Assembly (NCBI RefSeq): GCF_002288925.2
Contig: NW_022098058.1
Location: forward strand, 1,312,021-1,376,020
DNA: 64,000 bases
Source: Delphinapterus leucas
Lineage: Eukaryota; Chordata; Mammalia; Artiodactyla; Monodontidae
Direction of reading: 5' to 3'
Shown in pieces: positions 11,340 through 23,709 of the stretch (the stretch's first letter is position 1; every line of letters begins with the position of its first letter). The notes under the pieces were generated by a model. The model worked only from the letters and a program-made list of their open reading frames with translations, ran no database searches and was not told where the DNA came from. The position numbers were made by a program, and so were the translations under genes.

Positions 11340-11545
11340 AATGCTAGCTGAATGTTATCAGAAATAACTACAATAATGGGCAGCATTTGATGGATCTTGC
11401 AGCTAAACTGTGTCGCTGACGATCACTCTTACAACCCCAGGAAAAGGGCACAGCTGTTCTGACTCAGACAAAGAAACTGAGGTACTAAGGGGCTAAGTCA
11501 CTTGCCAGAGCCACGCTAAAAATCGACAAGGCTGGCACTCATCAA
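11340..11545 (-). mobile_element. MIR
   Basis: Reverse-strand MIR: agacaaagaaactgaggtac, aaggggctaagtcacttgcc, with a diverged upstream half. Confidence 0.6.
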
Positions 11546-11882
11546 CAGAGTCTCCCAAATCCACAATTCCAAACACCACCAACTTTAAAATAACCTGTGC
11601 TGTGGGAAATTTAAACTACTAATAAAAGTCACCCATTGCCCAATCCCGTGCCTCAGTGGCCTCACTGGGATGACAGATTGCATCTTCCAGACCCTCCAGA
11701 AGGCATATCGAGTCCTGATGAGCCTCACTTCGGACAAGCTTCTAGTTTTCAGACCAGATTTCACGGTTCAGTAAAATCCACGCCCCCTCCAAAAAAATGG
11801 GGGGGGGTGTCTACAAAGGGTGGCCAACATTGCAAAGGGTATTAAGGAGAAAAAACTACCCCAACTGTTTAAGAAAGGATAA

Positions 11883-11885
<3 letters not shown>

Positions 11886-11925
<40 letters not shown>
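11886..11925. repeat. (CA)n microsatellite
   Basis: About 20 uninterrupted CA units, the longest pure dinucleotide run in the window and likely length-polymorphic. Confidence 0.97.
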
Positions 11926-11929
11926 AGAA

Positions 11930-13365
11930 AGGAAGAACGTAATTTAAAATAAAGGATAAAGGGCAGGACATTAATTATACACACTGAGGTTTATGAGGAA
12001 ATCTCTGCATCACCCTTAGGTTTTCTGTGGTGCTGCAGGATGGGAGACACTTGGAGGATAGAGAGCGGTCCAGGGAACTTTCGGGCAGACCACCTTATTG
12101 TGACAAGGAGACCTGGGCCCTTTGGACCTCGCTGTACTGGCTGCAGGCCCTAGTCTTGTTGAAGCCAAACTACAAAGAGATTCACAGAGGCAGCAGAGAA
12201 CTGTGAGGGCAGAAAGAGGAAGCAGGGCGCTCCCGCAGCCTCAGCGGAAGCTCTTCCACCCAAAGGAGCCATGCGCCAGTGGTCCCTACCCACAAGACAA
12301 GGGAGGAGAGCAGAAGGGGCAGGCGCGGCAGGGGCAGGAGGAGATGTTGCCGGACTGGGTCTGGCTCTCCTACCCCTCCTCCCTCCCACCTCCCCCACCA
12401 CCACCCTCAGACTCAGGAGCAGAGTCTCTGAGCTTCAGCTTTATAAACACAGGGAAAAAGCTAATGCGAACTTTCAGCTGCATTACCAGGATCAAGGGAT
12501 GTGTTATGAGTCTCGCTGGCCTCCATATTGTTCCAAGTACTTCCAAAAGACAGTGCTTAGCTTGGGCTCCATATTTTAAGGGATATTAATAATTTGGAAG
12601 GTTTATCAGTGGGCTGCAAACTCAAAAATGGTCCTCCTCTATTTGGGAAAAATATTGCTCTAGGAAAAACCCCAGTCCGGCCAGCCAGATTGGTTAAATC
12701 CACCCTAGAAACGAATGAGGTAGAAGATCTGGCAGCCAGATGGCTTTTAAAACGTTGATAAGTTGAAGTGTGGCAGGAAAAAGAGAACAGAAGGTGAGGG
12801 AACAAGTCACCTTAAGCACAAAGGAAGAACCTAACATGAGAATGCCTAGCAGAGAAAACAAATACCTAGCACATATACCACCACTGCTCACCCCCAAGCC
12901 CATGGTAGATATAATCTTTTCCTACTGACCCTGGAACACAGCCTCAGAATCCTTCTCAACACAGCTCTCCAGCAGCCACTACCAATCCATCACAGTTGGC
13001 ACTTGGTTAGGGATCATTCTATCCCCAAATGAGAGTTCTCTCCATAAAGGGGCACAGATGGCACATTAGATATGAACTATTCCCCATCAATGACTTAGGA
13101 ATACATGAAAGCGGTCCTCACAGCACGGAGACGTTACCATGGGAATAAGCTTAGACTTATTCTGGTTGTTCCAAAGGAGGTGACTTGCAGTTCTATTCAA
13201 GGAAGACCTTTCTAGCAAATCTTTCCAATAATGGGATGGTGTTATTTATGAGGTGGTCAGTGCCTTGCTATGGGAAGTTCCAATCAGAAGCTTCACGGCT
13301 ATCAGAGATTCCTGCCTAGGGTGGGCATTTGGGCAAATTCTGTGATTCTAAGTAGGAGTCGAGGT
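11930..13365. other. Intron sequence with a GC- and pyrimidine-rich patch
   Basis: 12180-12430 is unusually GC-rich for this window. It has several CG dinucleotides (gcaggcgcggcaggggcagg) and a pyrimidine tract at 12365-12405. It could be a regulatory patch, but no specific element is recognised. No coding evidence, although a 155-codon frame crosses it. Confidence 0.4.
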
Positions 13366-13369
13366 TTAG

Positions 13370-13540
13370 ATATAACACGTATATACTGAGCATCTAATGT
13401 GTGGCAGGGATGGGCACACAGGCTATCATGGTGGATACTGTGACCCCATTTACAGAGGAGAGCACTGAGGCTCAGGGGGACTGAGTAACTTCACCTAGTG
13501 AGGGAGTGGTGGGTCAAGAACCCAAATCCCTCTCTCCCAG
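13370..13540 (-). mobile_element. MIR
   Basis: Reverse-strand MIR: catctaatgtgtggcaggga, ccccatttacagaggagagc and actgaggctcagggggactg. Confidence 0.65.
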
Positions 13541-13544
13541 CTCC

Positions 13545-15920
13545 AAATCCTGCATGCCTCTGCCTTTCTGCCCTCCCCCCACCTCTTTTAGCTGCAAATG
13601 AACACCAAGACAAGGCCTCCTCTGAAGCCAACTAGTCCTCAGATAGTACCTATGCTGGCTGCTTTTTCCTCCCTAAAGATGTTGCCTAGCTGTTATGTGA
13701 TGGCCTCACATCTCTGCTCTAAAAGTGTTCAGGGCCAGGGCCAAAGCTCCCTCACTGCTGGACAGCTGGCATCTTTTCTGCTAATCCTATCCCCAAACGA
13801 AGGGGCACCAATGGAATCTTTGATGTCGCGCTTAGTATCTCCATCCTAAAATCCCATGCACTTTCTTTCTCTTGGTTTAAGGCACTTGTGGTTTCTGTTC
13901 CAATGCAAAAGTCCCTAAAATGGGTGACACCTGCATCGATCACTGACTGCCCAGATGAGTAGCTAATCGTCAGCTATGAGGTCCTGAGCAATGGGAGAGA
14001 GAACAGGAAAGTTTCAGTAAGGGAAAGGGAAGAGGAGAGTTTGAACTCCGTTCTCATTGCTGGTCCTGCTGCGACGTCATGGCCCTATCCAGATGCCCTG
14101 GGATTCCGTCTTGTACCCCAATCCCCGCTCTCTCAAGTTCCGCCTTGTCCCACCCTCTGGCAACAGTATCTGCCTTATTCCTCAGTGCCTGGGTCCTGTC
14201 TCTGAATTACCCAACCCCTTGGCCAGGCCCTGCTTTTTGCTCTGTCTTGCTGGCACCATGCAGAACCCCCATCCCAGACACCCAGCACTCCCACCTGGAT
14301 AGACCCGCACCTGCTTGGACTCCTCTTGCCTCTGTGGAGCTGGAGGCCCCTCCCCCAGGGGCTGGACTTCTAGCTTCCAGGCCCTCCTGTTACAGCCCCA
14401 CCTGCCCCCTCCTGCTACAGTGAACCAGACCACCGTGGACCGTGCCTCCAGCCATGTTTCCCTCTTCCCTGAGTGCACTTCCCACTGCTCTAAAGTTACT
14501 TCCCCGATCTTGTTAAGGAACCAGACCACACTCATGTCTGTAATTCTATGTCTTTACCCATGCCCATTTCCCTAGTCTAATTTTTTGTTTCTCATCCGCC
14601 CTCAGAGAACATATATTTGCTGCCTAAAACTCTTCCTGGTGATGCCAGCCCACAGCCCTTTCCTGTCTCTCTTTTTGCACTCAATGTCTATACAGCAAAA
14701 TTAGTCCCTTATTTATACTATTATCTTCTTCACTGCCTAATGAAACAATTTAGCACATCTGACATCCTCATTGCCACTAAGTATTTGTTTTACCTTCCAG
14801 CTTGCACCTGCTTAACGCCTAGTCAGGGCAGGGTTGTATAGACCTCCTTCATTGGAAAGTGCCTGCCCCACCGGTAGCATCCTGGCTGGCAGAGTTGTGT
14901 TGCTAACCCCACATTCCTGTCCACAGTGACTGGTTCAGGGACCACCTAAGCTGGGCCACTCAGAGTGTCTTCCCCAGCAATACTGAAGTGAGGGAGGAGG
15001 AAAAGAAGGCAAATGAGAGAGAGACAGAGGGAAGGAGTAAGAGAAACAATCTTTCCATGCATTCACTCCAGCTAAAATATGAACTTCGGAGCTGTGGGCA
15101 ACCATGTACACCCGTGACGTACACGTATCAGAAATAGCCAGTTTGCTAAGAAGGAAGAGTGAAGCCGATGTACAGAGAGAAGCCACGATGAGAGAAAGTA
15201 CACCAATTAACATCGAGAACAAACCAGGGCTCCCTAGCACCCCGTTCCTGATCCCAGGCCAGTCCGAGGCCAACTTCATTTCCCCACCTGGGTTCCAGAT
15301 AACACCCTGCATCTTTATAATAAACTCCATTTTCACTACCATCAGCTTCATCTGGTTTTTGTTGTTGCAACCAAAAGTTCTAATTAAAGTGAGGGCACAT
15401 GTTAGGTGTTTAGTCAATTCTTGTACATTGATTGAATACATTCCTGATTTCTCCCTGCAGACCTCAATTTAAAGGGCACTGGTGAATCTCTTTAGCACCT
15501 CCCATTAGATGCTTTGAAACAAAGACCTCTAACTGGATAACTTTTCCACTGGCCACATTCACGCTTAACAACACAAATGCCATGGTCATATTCAGACCAA
15601 CTTGCACACAAACACCCACATGCACCTACGTGTATATCACTTTGAATGCACAGGCAGGTACTCAGTGCATTTTGCCCCCTTCCTGGGTCTTTCACTCCAG
15701 GAAAGCAGAAAACAATGAAAAATAGAATTCATAGTCAAGAGCCTGGGTGACATCTCTGATGGCACTTGGCAGTCATACACCCTGAGCAAAGCATCCAGCC
15801 TCTGAGCCACATTCAGTGAGACATTGCCACCATGCTACCTGTTCTGGGAGCTGGGAGTGCAGTCCCTATGTAGGACTCTGGACACTTCAAGCAGCATCTC
15901 TCCAAGGATGCTTGTTCTAG
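13545..15920. other. Intron sequence, no gene seen
   Basis: 2.4 kb without a clearly recognised element. A diverged MIR-like piece may lie at 15745-15820 (aaagcatccagcctctgagc). A frame of 168 codons on the minus strand (14935-15441) shows no family resemblance or splice structure. Confidence 0.45.
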
Positions 15921-15924
15921 AACA

Positions 15925-16145
15925 GGGATTAGCACGCTACAGTCCATGAGTCAAATCTAGCCCACAGCCTATTTTTGTAAATAAAGTTTTGTTGGAGCAC
16001 AGGCACGCCCACTCATTTCTCTATTGTCCATGGATGCTTTGGCACTCAAGAGCAAAGCTGAGTAGTTGAGACAGAGATCATATGGCCCACAAAGCCTGAA
16101 ATGTTTACTATCTGGCCATTTACAGAAAAAGTTTGAACATCTAGA
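15925..16145 (-). mobile_element. hAT-Charlie-type MITE (MER5/MER20/MER58 group)
   Basis: Diagnostic wording: aatctagcccacagcctatt, tttgtaaataaagttttgtt and catatggcccacaaagcctg, then tactatctggccatttacag with aaaaagttt near the end. This is the reverse of the familiar 'ctgtaaagggccagatagtaaat' element. Exact MER name not verified. Confidence 0.75.
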
Positions 16146-16374
16146 AGATGCCAATAGGTGTCAAAAAAAAAAAAAAAAGGACCTCAGTTAATGAGTTCAG
16201 GAAACAATGGGTTAAATATTTTCTTTTTTTTTTATAGGACTTATCAGAGCCTTTAATATGCAGCTGTGCTCTATGACTCTCTAAGGAGGGAACACACTAG
16301 AATGCTTCCCATGCCTATTTGAACACACAGCCCTTTTTAGAGCAGACATCTTGAGGGACTGGTGTTCCAGAGTC

Positions 16375-16450
16375 TAGAGAGTTCCTCACCTATAAAATAC
16401 AGATGATAATAACCCAGCTCTACCTGCCCCACAGGCTGTGGAAGATCAGA
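16375..16450 (+). mobile_element. MIR scrap
   Basis: ttcctcacctataaaataca and gatgataataacccagctct match the 3' half of MIR. Short. Confidence 0.4.
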
Positions 16451-16990
16451 TGCGACAACAATATGGGTGGGTCGAGCAAACCACAGGCAAATGAGAATTA
16501 CACCTTCAGCCCAGTAACTGAAAGGTATTTTCTCTCCATTTCCCACCAGCCATTCCGAGGAAAGACATGAACAGCTTCAAGGAGTCAACTGTTTCCAAGA
16601 ACCTGTTGATTCTAAAGAACTCGCCTGGCCTCCATAGAATAGTGCACTACTGGAAACCTAATGGGAAGGGTTGCTGAGAGATTCAATTTGTTTCCATTAA
16701 AGAACATCAATTAATCTTGATTCTGGATGGAAGATAGGCACCTCTCCTCTTGAAGGTTTGACTAGCTCCCCACACTACAGGAGCGACATGGGCTCCAGAT
16801 AGGCTGTTTCTTCACGCAAAGCCATTCCACAAGCCATGGGGTTCTGATAGGGACAGATGCTCCTGCAGAAGGAACATTTGATCTCCCCCCACCCCAAGAA
16901 AAGACCCTTGCTCATACTCCACACATACCTGCTCCATGCCCCTAGCTTTTCCATGTATCACCTACAGCACCAACTGGATTTTGTCACCAA

Positions 16991-17022
16991 GTATTACCCA
17001 AAGGTAATACTTTGGGTAATAC
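16991..17022. repeat. Perfect 13-bp inverted repeat (hairpin)
   Basis: gtattacccaaag (16991-17003) and ctttgggtaatac (17010-17022) are exact reverse complements around the 6-base loop gtaata. It lies just upstream of a SINE but outside its target duplication. Function unknown; it may be chance or a relic of a local inversion duplication. Confidence 0.9.
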
Positions 17023-17067
17023 CAGTTAATGGAACAACTCTTTGAGACAAAAGACCTCTCTACTTCT

Positions 17068-17420
17068 TTTTTTTTTTTTTCCAATTATTTTTTTGGCTGC
17101 ATTGGGTCTTTGTTGCTGTGCACGGGGCTTTCTCTAGCTGCAGTGAGCAGGGGCTACTCTTTGTTGCGGTGCACAGGCTTCTCATTGCGGTGGCTTCTCT
17201 TGCTGTGGAGCACAGGCTCTAGGCACGCGGGCTTCAGTAGCTGTGGCACGCAGGCTCAGCAGTTGTGTCTTGCAGGCTCTAGGGTGCAGGCTCAGTAGTT
17301 GTGGCGCACGGGCTTAGCTGCTCCACGGCATGTGGGATCTTTCCAGCGCAGGGATCGAACCCGTGTCCCCTGCATTGGCAGGCAGATTCTTAACCACTGC
17401 GCCACCACGGAAGTCCAAGG
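17068..17420 (-). mobile_element. CHR SINE, long form, antisense
   Basis: Starts with poly-T and ends with ttaaccactgcgccaccacg. The reverse B-box segment is gatcgaacccgtgtcccctg, and the body has gcttctcattgcggtggctt. Target-site duplication tctctacttct at 17057-17067 and 17423-17433. Confidence 0.93.
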
Positions 17421-17434
17421 CGTCTCTACTTCTG

Positions 17435-19555
17435 ACTCAGATGCAAGGAAGCGCGCAGGGAAGGCGGAGCAGGTCAGGTAGGGAATGGCCAGGGCCCCGG
17501 ATTAGCAAACAACAATGATGTTATACTGAGATGTCATGCTACTTAGAAATGGATGTTGCCATTTCCTTTTCCAAAACAAGAAGTGGGGAGTGTGGGGAAG
17601 GGGATAGAAGGAAGAAAGTGGGAAGGGAGATGGATATATGGAAACACCATCCACCCACCCACCATCCTGCAACTCTAACCCTCTCCAGGCAGTTCAGATG
17701 GCACCTGCCCATCTTCTCCCCTACCATAAAGGTCGAGCATCTTCCAGATGCCAAGTAGTCACAGACAGTCCCTGGCATTCCCAAGAGATAAGTCTTCCTA
17801 GAATAACCACAATTCACAAATACCACGTCTATCTGTGGAAGAAAGGTCCCAAGAAAGGCAAGTCTTCAAAAAACGATTAGGGAAAGGTGAAAGGAAAATA
17901 ACAGGCAAAGGGTGACTCAATAAAAGGATACACTGAGGCAACTACAGTAAAAAGAGAAAATCACCGCCACATGACTGTGGAGAGCCAGACAAGACCCTTT
18001 GTCTACACTAGAAATACTCAGACCAGAAGGGCATTTCCTAAGTGATAAGCCCAAGGTCCCAGGCAGGGAGGGGCTCGTTCTACAAGGAAGTGGTGTTGGA
18101 GGGAGTTCCTAAGGATTTTGAAGGTCTGGGGTGGACAATTTCAGTCTGAGAACCTAAGAGCAGAGAGACAGACTCAAGCAGGATGAGGGTCTAGCAGATT
18201 CCGTCTCGGAGTGGGGCAGCCAACCAATAAGCCCACAGTGGGCCTCACTCCCCTGACTCCTAGCAGCCATCAGACACTGAGCTAACAGCCCTTGACCATC
18301 CTCGCTTCTGGTGAAGTTCTTGCAATTTCTACCACCAAATACCAAAGTTTCCTAAGAAGATTCAGACCCCAGCAGCTGGCAGAGAGGTTCTGAGGCTGGC
18401 ACCAGGAGCCTCTGGAGAGGAAGGTGCTTCATACGAAACTCGGGCTTCCAAGCAGAAGCAGCCAGCTTGGGAGCCACCTGTGAGCAACACTGTCTCAACC
18501 GCCTCCACCTGGTCTCTCCGCGACCCCGCCCACACCCCATTCCCTCCAAGCAGGGAAGGTCAGCCAGCTCGCGAAACAGAGGAAACCACTAGGCAGACAT
18601 CTGCAGGGCTGTGCTGTGCAAGGGGAAGCCATTGTTCTGCATGGCTCCAGAACAGCCCCATGGTGTGGAAGTTACAAGGATGAAGATTTGGATCAATATA
18701 AGGAAAACCATCAGAAGCCTTGGAGCAGTTCAAAAGAAGAGGCAGGGGTGTCTGCTGAGATGCAAGAAACGGGGGCTGACGGTATGCAAGCCAACATTAT
18801 TCATTAGGAGCAGCTGCAAAAGCATCTCTGCTCCCCCCACCCTACTCCCAACCCTCCCCTGTAGCCCCCAGCTGCCTGCCACACTGTTGGGGAGATGACC
18901 AAGAGGCATCCAGGACTGCACCTTAAAGATGCCTCTGACCGTGCAGGGCATTTTGATATAGGCTTGCAAACAAACTGCTGCCCAATGTACTGGTCATGCT
19001 TAAATAAACAAACTTCTTCTGCTCCTCAGAGAGTAAGGCATCCTCTGTATAGTTAGCCCTGGAGGAAAATTTCAATTTGACGTTGACACTGGTGCTGTTT
19101 GCATTCTTGGTCCACACTGTCTTGGCACCTATAGCAAGTCTTTCCTGAGATACAGATTTTATCTTGGTTCCAGCTGCTCTGAAGATGTCTAATTCCTCTT
19201 TGAGGTGCCCCACCCAACCCGCCTCCTAGAAAGTGAAATACAGGTAAACCACAAAGGCCATATTTTAAGTCAGACCATCCCAAACATGATATTCCCTCCA
19301 AAGTTGGAGAAAATCAGTGACTTTTATATAATGAAAATAAAAGTTCAATGAGATTTTGATTAAAATAAACAACCACCACAACACTACACCAGGTATCACT
19401 AACTCCAGTACCTATAGGGGCCTCGGGGGCTCAGGTGAACTAGCAGAGCAGGTGAGGCTAGGGGGATGAGGACAGTGGCCAAGTGAGAGCTCGAATCCTA
19501 TCCAGGAAGGGCTCTGGCGCTCAGCCCCATCGCGTGCTGCCACGTGGGAATGGCC
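17435..19555. other. Intron sequence, no gene supported
   Basis: 17560-17640 is purine-rich. A minus-strand stretch at 18923-19213 stays open for 96 codons just downstream of a tttcactttctag-like acceptor. It matches no protein recognised here and lacks an obvious donor, so it is not called a gene. Confidence 0.45.
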
Positions 19556-19559
19556 CAGC

Positions 19560-19735
19560 GCTGCCAGACCTTCTGACTTTTTAAAAAGGTGCTGGAAGTC
19601 CAGATTTTATGTGAAATCTCCTCATTTTTACTTGTTGGCATCTAATTCACATTTTTCAAAGACACAGTCCAGGCCAAATCAAACACGACTAAGGGCTGGA
19701 TCTGGCCTGTGTGCCTTCAGTTTGCAAGCTCTGCA
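19560..19735 (+). mobile_element. Old DNA-transposon-like element, copy 1
   Basis: gctggaagtccagattttat, gtgaaatctcctcattttta, cacatttttcaaagacacag and aggccaaatcaaacacgact, ending tcagtttgcaagctctg. A related copy lies at 20840-21030 in the same orientation. Family name not recalled; it looks hAT-like. Confidence 0.5.
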
Positions 19736-20039
19736 TAAAAGTTCAGCTTAAACAAATTACCAGAATGTGCAAAACAGATACTTCCCCATCACCCCCTCCA
19801 TCTCTGAGAAATGAGGGGGGCGTCAGGGACGGCGTTGCAGGTGAGATGAGGTTCAGGAATGAAGCAGGGCCAGTGACGTGTGCTGTCCAAATCTCTAGGT
19901 GAGAGCTGCAAGTTTACATTTCCACTTTGACAGAGTCTGAGCAAAATGGCTGCCTCTTCAGCGTGTTCTGCTTTCCTCTATCAGAAAGCAAGATTTTTAC
20001 TTTTGTTATGGAAATTAGCTTCTTCCACTGGGCTGCAGG

Positions 20040-20235
20040 AAGCAGAATCACAGGGTTGGCAGAGACCTTATATGTCACTTAGAACAAACCTCCCTCTGAT
20101 GCCTAAATCCCCACTCTGACAATCTTTTCCAGGGGCATGTCACCCAGCTTCAAACTCCTACACCAGGGAGCTTGAGGCTTCCTGAGGCTGTCTGCCTGTC
20201 CTTTCAAGACAGCTCTAATTGTTAGAAAGGTCTTC
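20040..20235 (-). mobile_element. L3/CR1-like fragment
   Basis: ctacaccagggagcttgagg and agctctaattgttagaaagg followed by tcttccagac are the reverse of the CR1/L3 3' motif 'ctttctaacaatcagagctgt'. A sense-strand relative is at 36430-37620. Confidence 0.5.
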
Positions 20236-20839
20236 CAGACACTAGACTTCCATAAACCCAGCCCCAAATCAGATTACGTTTTTTGGCAGCTGCCTCCCCA
20301 TGACTCACACCAAACTTAATGTCAACGAGAACCTTGAGTCTTTTTCACCAGCGCTCTGCTGAGCACACCTCTCCCCAGTCTGTGCTTGGCCAGCTGGGTT
20401 CTTAGACAGAAGGGCAAGCTTTACACTTTCTTCCTTCTTAAATTTCAGCCCACCTACAGGTTGTGATAAGGCAGCCATCCATTAACAGGTACAAATCTTT
20501 GTTAGTGTCCCAGATTCTTTTAAGAGGACCTTGGCACTACCTCTGCCCCATGGATTTCTGGAGCTGAGGGCCCTGCATGCAATCAATAACACAGAAGGCA
20601 CTGGGGCATTTGCCAGTAAATACGACCTGCTGTCTCCTTCTCCAAAGCCTGGTTGCTGGAAATATTTATGGAGGATTGAATGAAGGTTGGTCCCTTCTTC
20701 CAGATCAAAAAACTCAAACGCCCAAGCAGGTAACAAAAATGAGTGAAGTGAACTAGGTGGGCCCTAGAAAAAGTGGAGCCTGTGCCCCAGTTGGAGGGGG
20801 CAGCCAATTCTTGCCTCTGTCTGAAAACAGGCGCCCAGT

Positions 20840-21030
20840 GTTTCTAGATCTTCCCATTTCATAAGAAATGCCAGAAATCTGGATTTTTATGTAAAGTCTC
20901 CTGATTTTTTAAAGACTTTCTAATTTTTTAATGTTGGGAATTAATTCACTTTTGTAAATGTTCCAAAGGCCAAACAAAACACACTAGTGAGTCTAAGTTT
21001 GCCTGCAAGTTGCCGGTTCTGCTCTAGATG
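20840..21030 (+). mobile_element. Old DNA-transposon-like element, copy 2
   Basis: Same family as 19560-19735: gccagaaatctggattttta, gtaaagtctcctgatttttt, aattaattcacttttgtaaa and aaaggccaaacaaaacacac, ending gttgccggttctgctctag. Confidence 0.5.
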
Positions 21031-21089
21031 TTCTAATCTCACTCTTGGATCAGATCAAGCCCTTCACATCTGGGGAAGCGTAACAGAGT

Positions 21090-21600
21090 GTGACCCACAT
21101 TCCAGACACTAAGCTAAATACTGAGTGTGAATTATGTCATTTAGTCCTCACAAGAGTCCCAGAGAGGACTTCCCTGGTGGCGCAGCGGTTAAGAATCGCC
21201 TGCCAATGCAGGGGACATGGGTTCGAGCCCTGGTCCGGGAAGATCCCACATGCCACGGAGCAACTAAGCCCGCGAGCCACAACTACTGAGCCCGCGCGCC
21301 TAGAGCCCGTGCTCCGCAACAAGAGAAGCCACAGCAATGAGAAGCCCGCGCACCGCAACGAAGAGTAGCCCCCACTCGCCACAACTAGGGAAAGCCCGTG
21401 TACACAGCAACAAAGACCCAACACAGCCAAAAATTAATTAATTAATTGATTAAAAAAAAAAAAAAGAGTCCAGCGAGGTGCCCATTTTAAGGAGGTGGAA
21501 GCTGAGGCGTAGAGATGTGAGATGACTTGCCCAAGGTCAAGCAATCAGTAAGTAATGAAGCTGAAATTCCATTCTGGGTCTGACTTCAGAGTTCAATGCA
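21090..21600 (-). mobile_element. MIR split by a SINE
   Basis: The 5' piece (aattatgtcatttagtcctc, to 21167) and 3' piece (cccattttaaggaggtggaa, gatgacttgcccaaggtcaa, 21478-21600) form one reverse MIR interrupted by a younger CHR SINE. Confidence 0.75.
21166..21463 (+). mobile_element. CHR SINE, long form
   Basis: cttccctggtggcgcagcgg, tgggttcgagccctggtccg, one fewer ctactgagcc unit than the longest copies, then agtagcccccactcgccaca and an (attaatta) tail. TSD aagagtcccagagagg (21152-21167) versus aagagtccagcgagg (21464-21478), two differences. Confidence 0.92.
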
Positions 21601-21604
21601 CAGT

Positions 21605-23485
21605 TCCTGGACCACACTGTGTGAGCAGAATTGCTTTTAGTGAACTGTGCTTCAGTGTGCAAACTATCAACTTACACTGGGGGATTTTTTAACTACTAAA
21701 AATGTGTTGTGACTACTACAGGGGGATGACTAAGGCCGCCACCCACCGCATCACCAGGTCCTCAATGGCCTCCAGCAGCTGAAGGGCCCTCCAGCCCACC
21801 TCCCCCCAGTTCCCCTCAGGGACGGGTCAGAGGCAGCCCCCACAGTGCTTCTCCTTGGGGGAGAGTGTCTTGCCCTGGACTCCAACCTCAAACTCATCCT
21901 TGAGGAAAAGTAAAGGCTTTACTTAAAGTGATGAAAGGGAGTCTCTATTCTGAAATTTGAAAGGATGGTGGCAAGTCAGGCATTTTTGTGTCATAGATAT
22001 TGCACCATTTGCTATGCTGTCATGTGATTCTCATTGTGCAATCCTATCTGATAAGCATAATTTGAAAGACAAGATAGAATGTAACTTCTCGGCCTTATTA
22101 AGAAATGGCAAACCCAACTGCCCATAGAAACCAGGGAGCTTAGGGAAATGAATGAAGCAGTGGGTGTGAGATAAGGGGGTGTAGGGACCCAGGAGGAGCT
22201 CCTGGCCCAGGAAATAGTGGAGACTTAAGAGTGCAGGCCTCATCTAAGAACGGCGGCTGCCACTCAGCTCTGGCTGACTGGCTGCTGTGAGGGAACAGGG
22301 GCCCAGCACACCAGATCGTCCGGTTTGTCTCATAAGAGTCAAAAATACAGATTTTTCTATGAAGCTGCTCACTTTGTTGTGCATCTCAATAAAATACATC
22401 TTGCTTGGTGATCAGTGCTGGTCTGGAAGAAAATAAGTTGAATTTTTTTTTTTTTTTTTTTTTTTTTAGTTTTGAGCTGCTTTAAACATTTGGAGAAAGA
22501 GAAGGATATCAAGGAGTCATTCTTAAATCCAGACTTCTGAGGATGCAGTCTGGGAGTCATTGATTCTCCATTGACTTCTTCCACAAAGGGAGATAGCCAC
22601 ACCCTGAGTTGACCATAGGCTTGGCTGTTAAGCTTCTGGTGGTGTTAGAAGAAAGGTCAACAAGGATGGGGAGGGAGGGGGATTTTGACCTCTAGTGAGC
22701 TAAAGGCCAACTCAATTCACTTCTTCCAAGTCAGGGTCACAATGAAGAGCATGGGAATCCATCCATTGGAATGATACAATATTATACACTTGCCAGGTTC
22801 TAGGCACCTTTGCGGACCAAAATTCCAAGAGGTTGTACTTCCAAGGAGGTCAAAGGTCAAGTCTAGGTGAGTCCAGGCTTCTGACTCTCTCTTCTCCTTT
22901 GTGTCTGGTTAGGCCTGTTGGCATCTCAGAGAAAAGTCAGGGCAGTTGTCCAGGCTGGTCCCTACAGGGACGGGGCAGAGGTTCAAGCTCCAGACCAGCT
23001 TTGGTTACCCTGGAGCAACAGAACCAAGATTCAAGTATGGGCTTGGAGGGGAGGCCTGCCTGCCCGAGCCGCCTGGGCCAAAGGAGTTCATGTAGAGAAC
23101 CAGACTTCTGCATTAGGGTGTTGAGCCACAGCTTCAAGCCAGGTGTTCATTTCCCACTCCGTGGCCTCTATCATCTATTTCCCTCTGGAACCTCCCGGGG
23201 TGGGGGGGGGGAGGGGCAAAAGCCACCTGGACAAGGGACCAGGCTGGGGCCAGGGTCCAAGGTCTGGCATCCTAACCAAAGGCCAATTTGTTATTGCCCC
23301 ATTCATGTTTCTATCTATTCAAAGGAGAAATTCCTTTCAGGGCTCAATATCTTTCTCTTGAAGAGTTGGTAGTATTCTCTTAAAGATACTATTAAACTCA
23401 CATTTTTAGAGTCAGTACCTCATCCCATTCTCTTAAGATTTCTCTGCTTCCTGGTTCTGTCTGCCACATGATGTGCTGTTTCCCT
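21605..23485. other. Intron sequence, no gene seen
   Basis: Contains a poly-T of about 27 bases at 22442-22468 and unrecognised sequence. A 179-codon plus-strand frame (22833-23372) has no recognisable domain and is rejected as coding. Confidence 0.45.
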
Positions 23486-23489
23486 TAAT

Positions 23490-23700
23490 GATAACCACTG
23501 TTTATGGGGCATCCACTGTGTGTCTGTTCTGGCCTGAGTGCTTTGCAGAAATGCCCAACGTAGGTATTATTGTTCCCATTTTACAGTGGTACAGAGAGCT
23601 GAGCCTCAGAGAAGTTAAACGATTTGTCCACACTAACAAGCAGCACAGCTGACATCTGAGCCCAGATCTACTGGACTCCCAAGCCTGCCATATTACTCTT
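23490..23700 (-). mobile_element. MIR
   Basis: Reverse MIR: gttcccattttacagtggta, gagcctcagagaagttaaac and gctgacatctgagcccagat. Confidence 0.75.
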
Positions 23701-23709
23701 ATACTTGTG

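Noticed and set aside
14935..15441. 168-codon minus-strand open frame
   Set aside because: No domain, no splice sites at sensible positions, overlapping open frames on the other strand.
22833..23372. 179-codon plus-strand open frame
   Set aside because: Low-complexity Gly/Ser/Arg composition from a G-rich stretch, no family resemblance, opposite strand to the gene.
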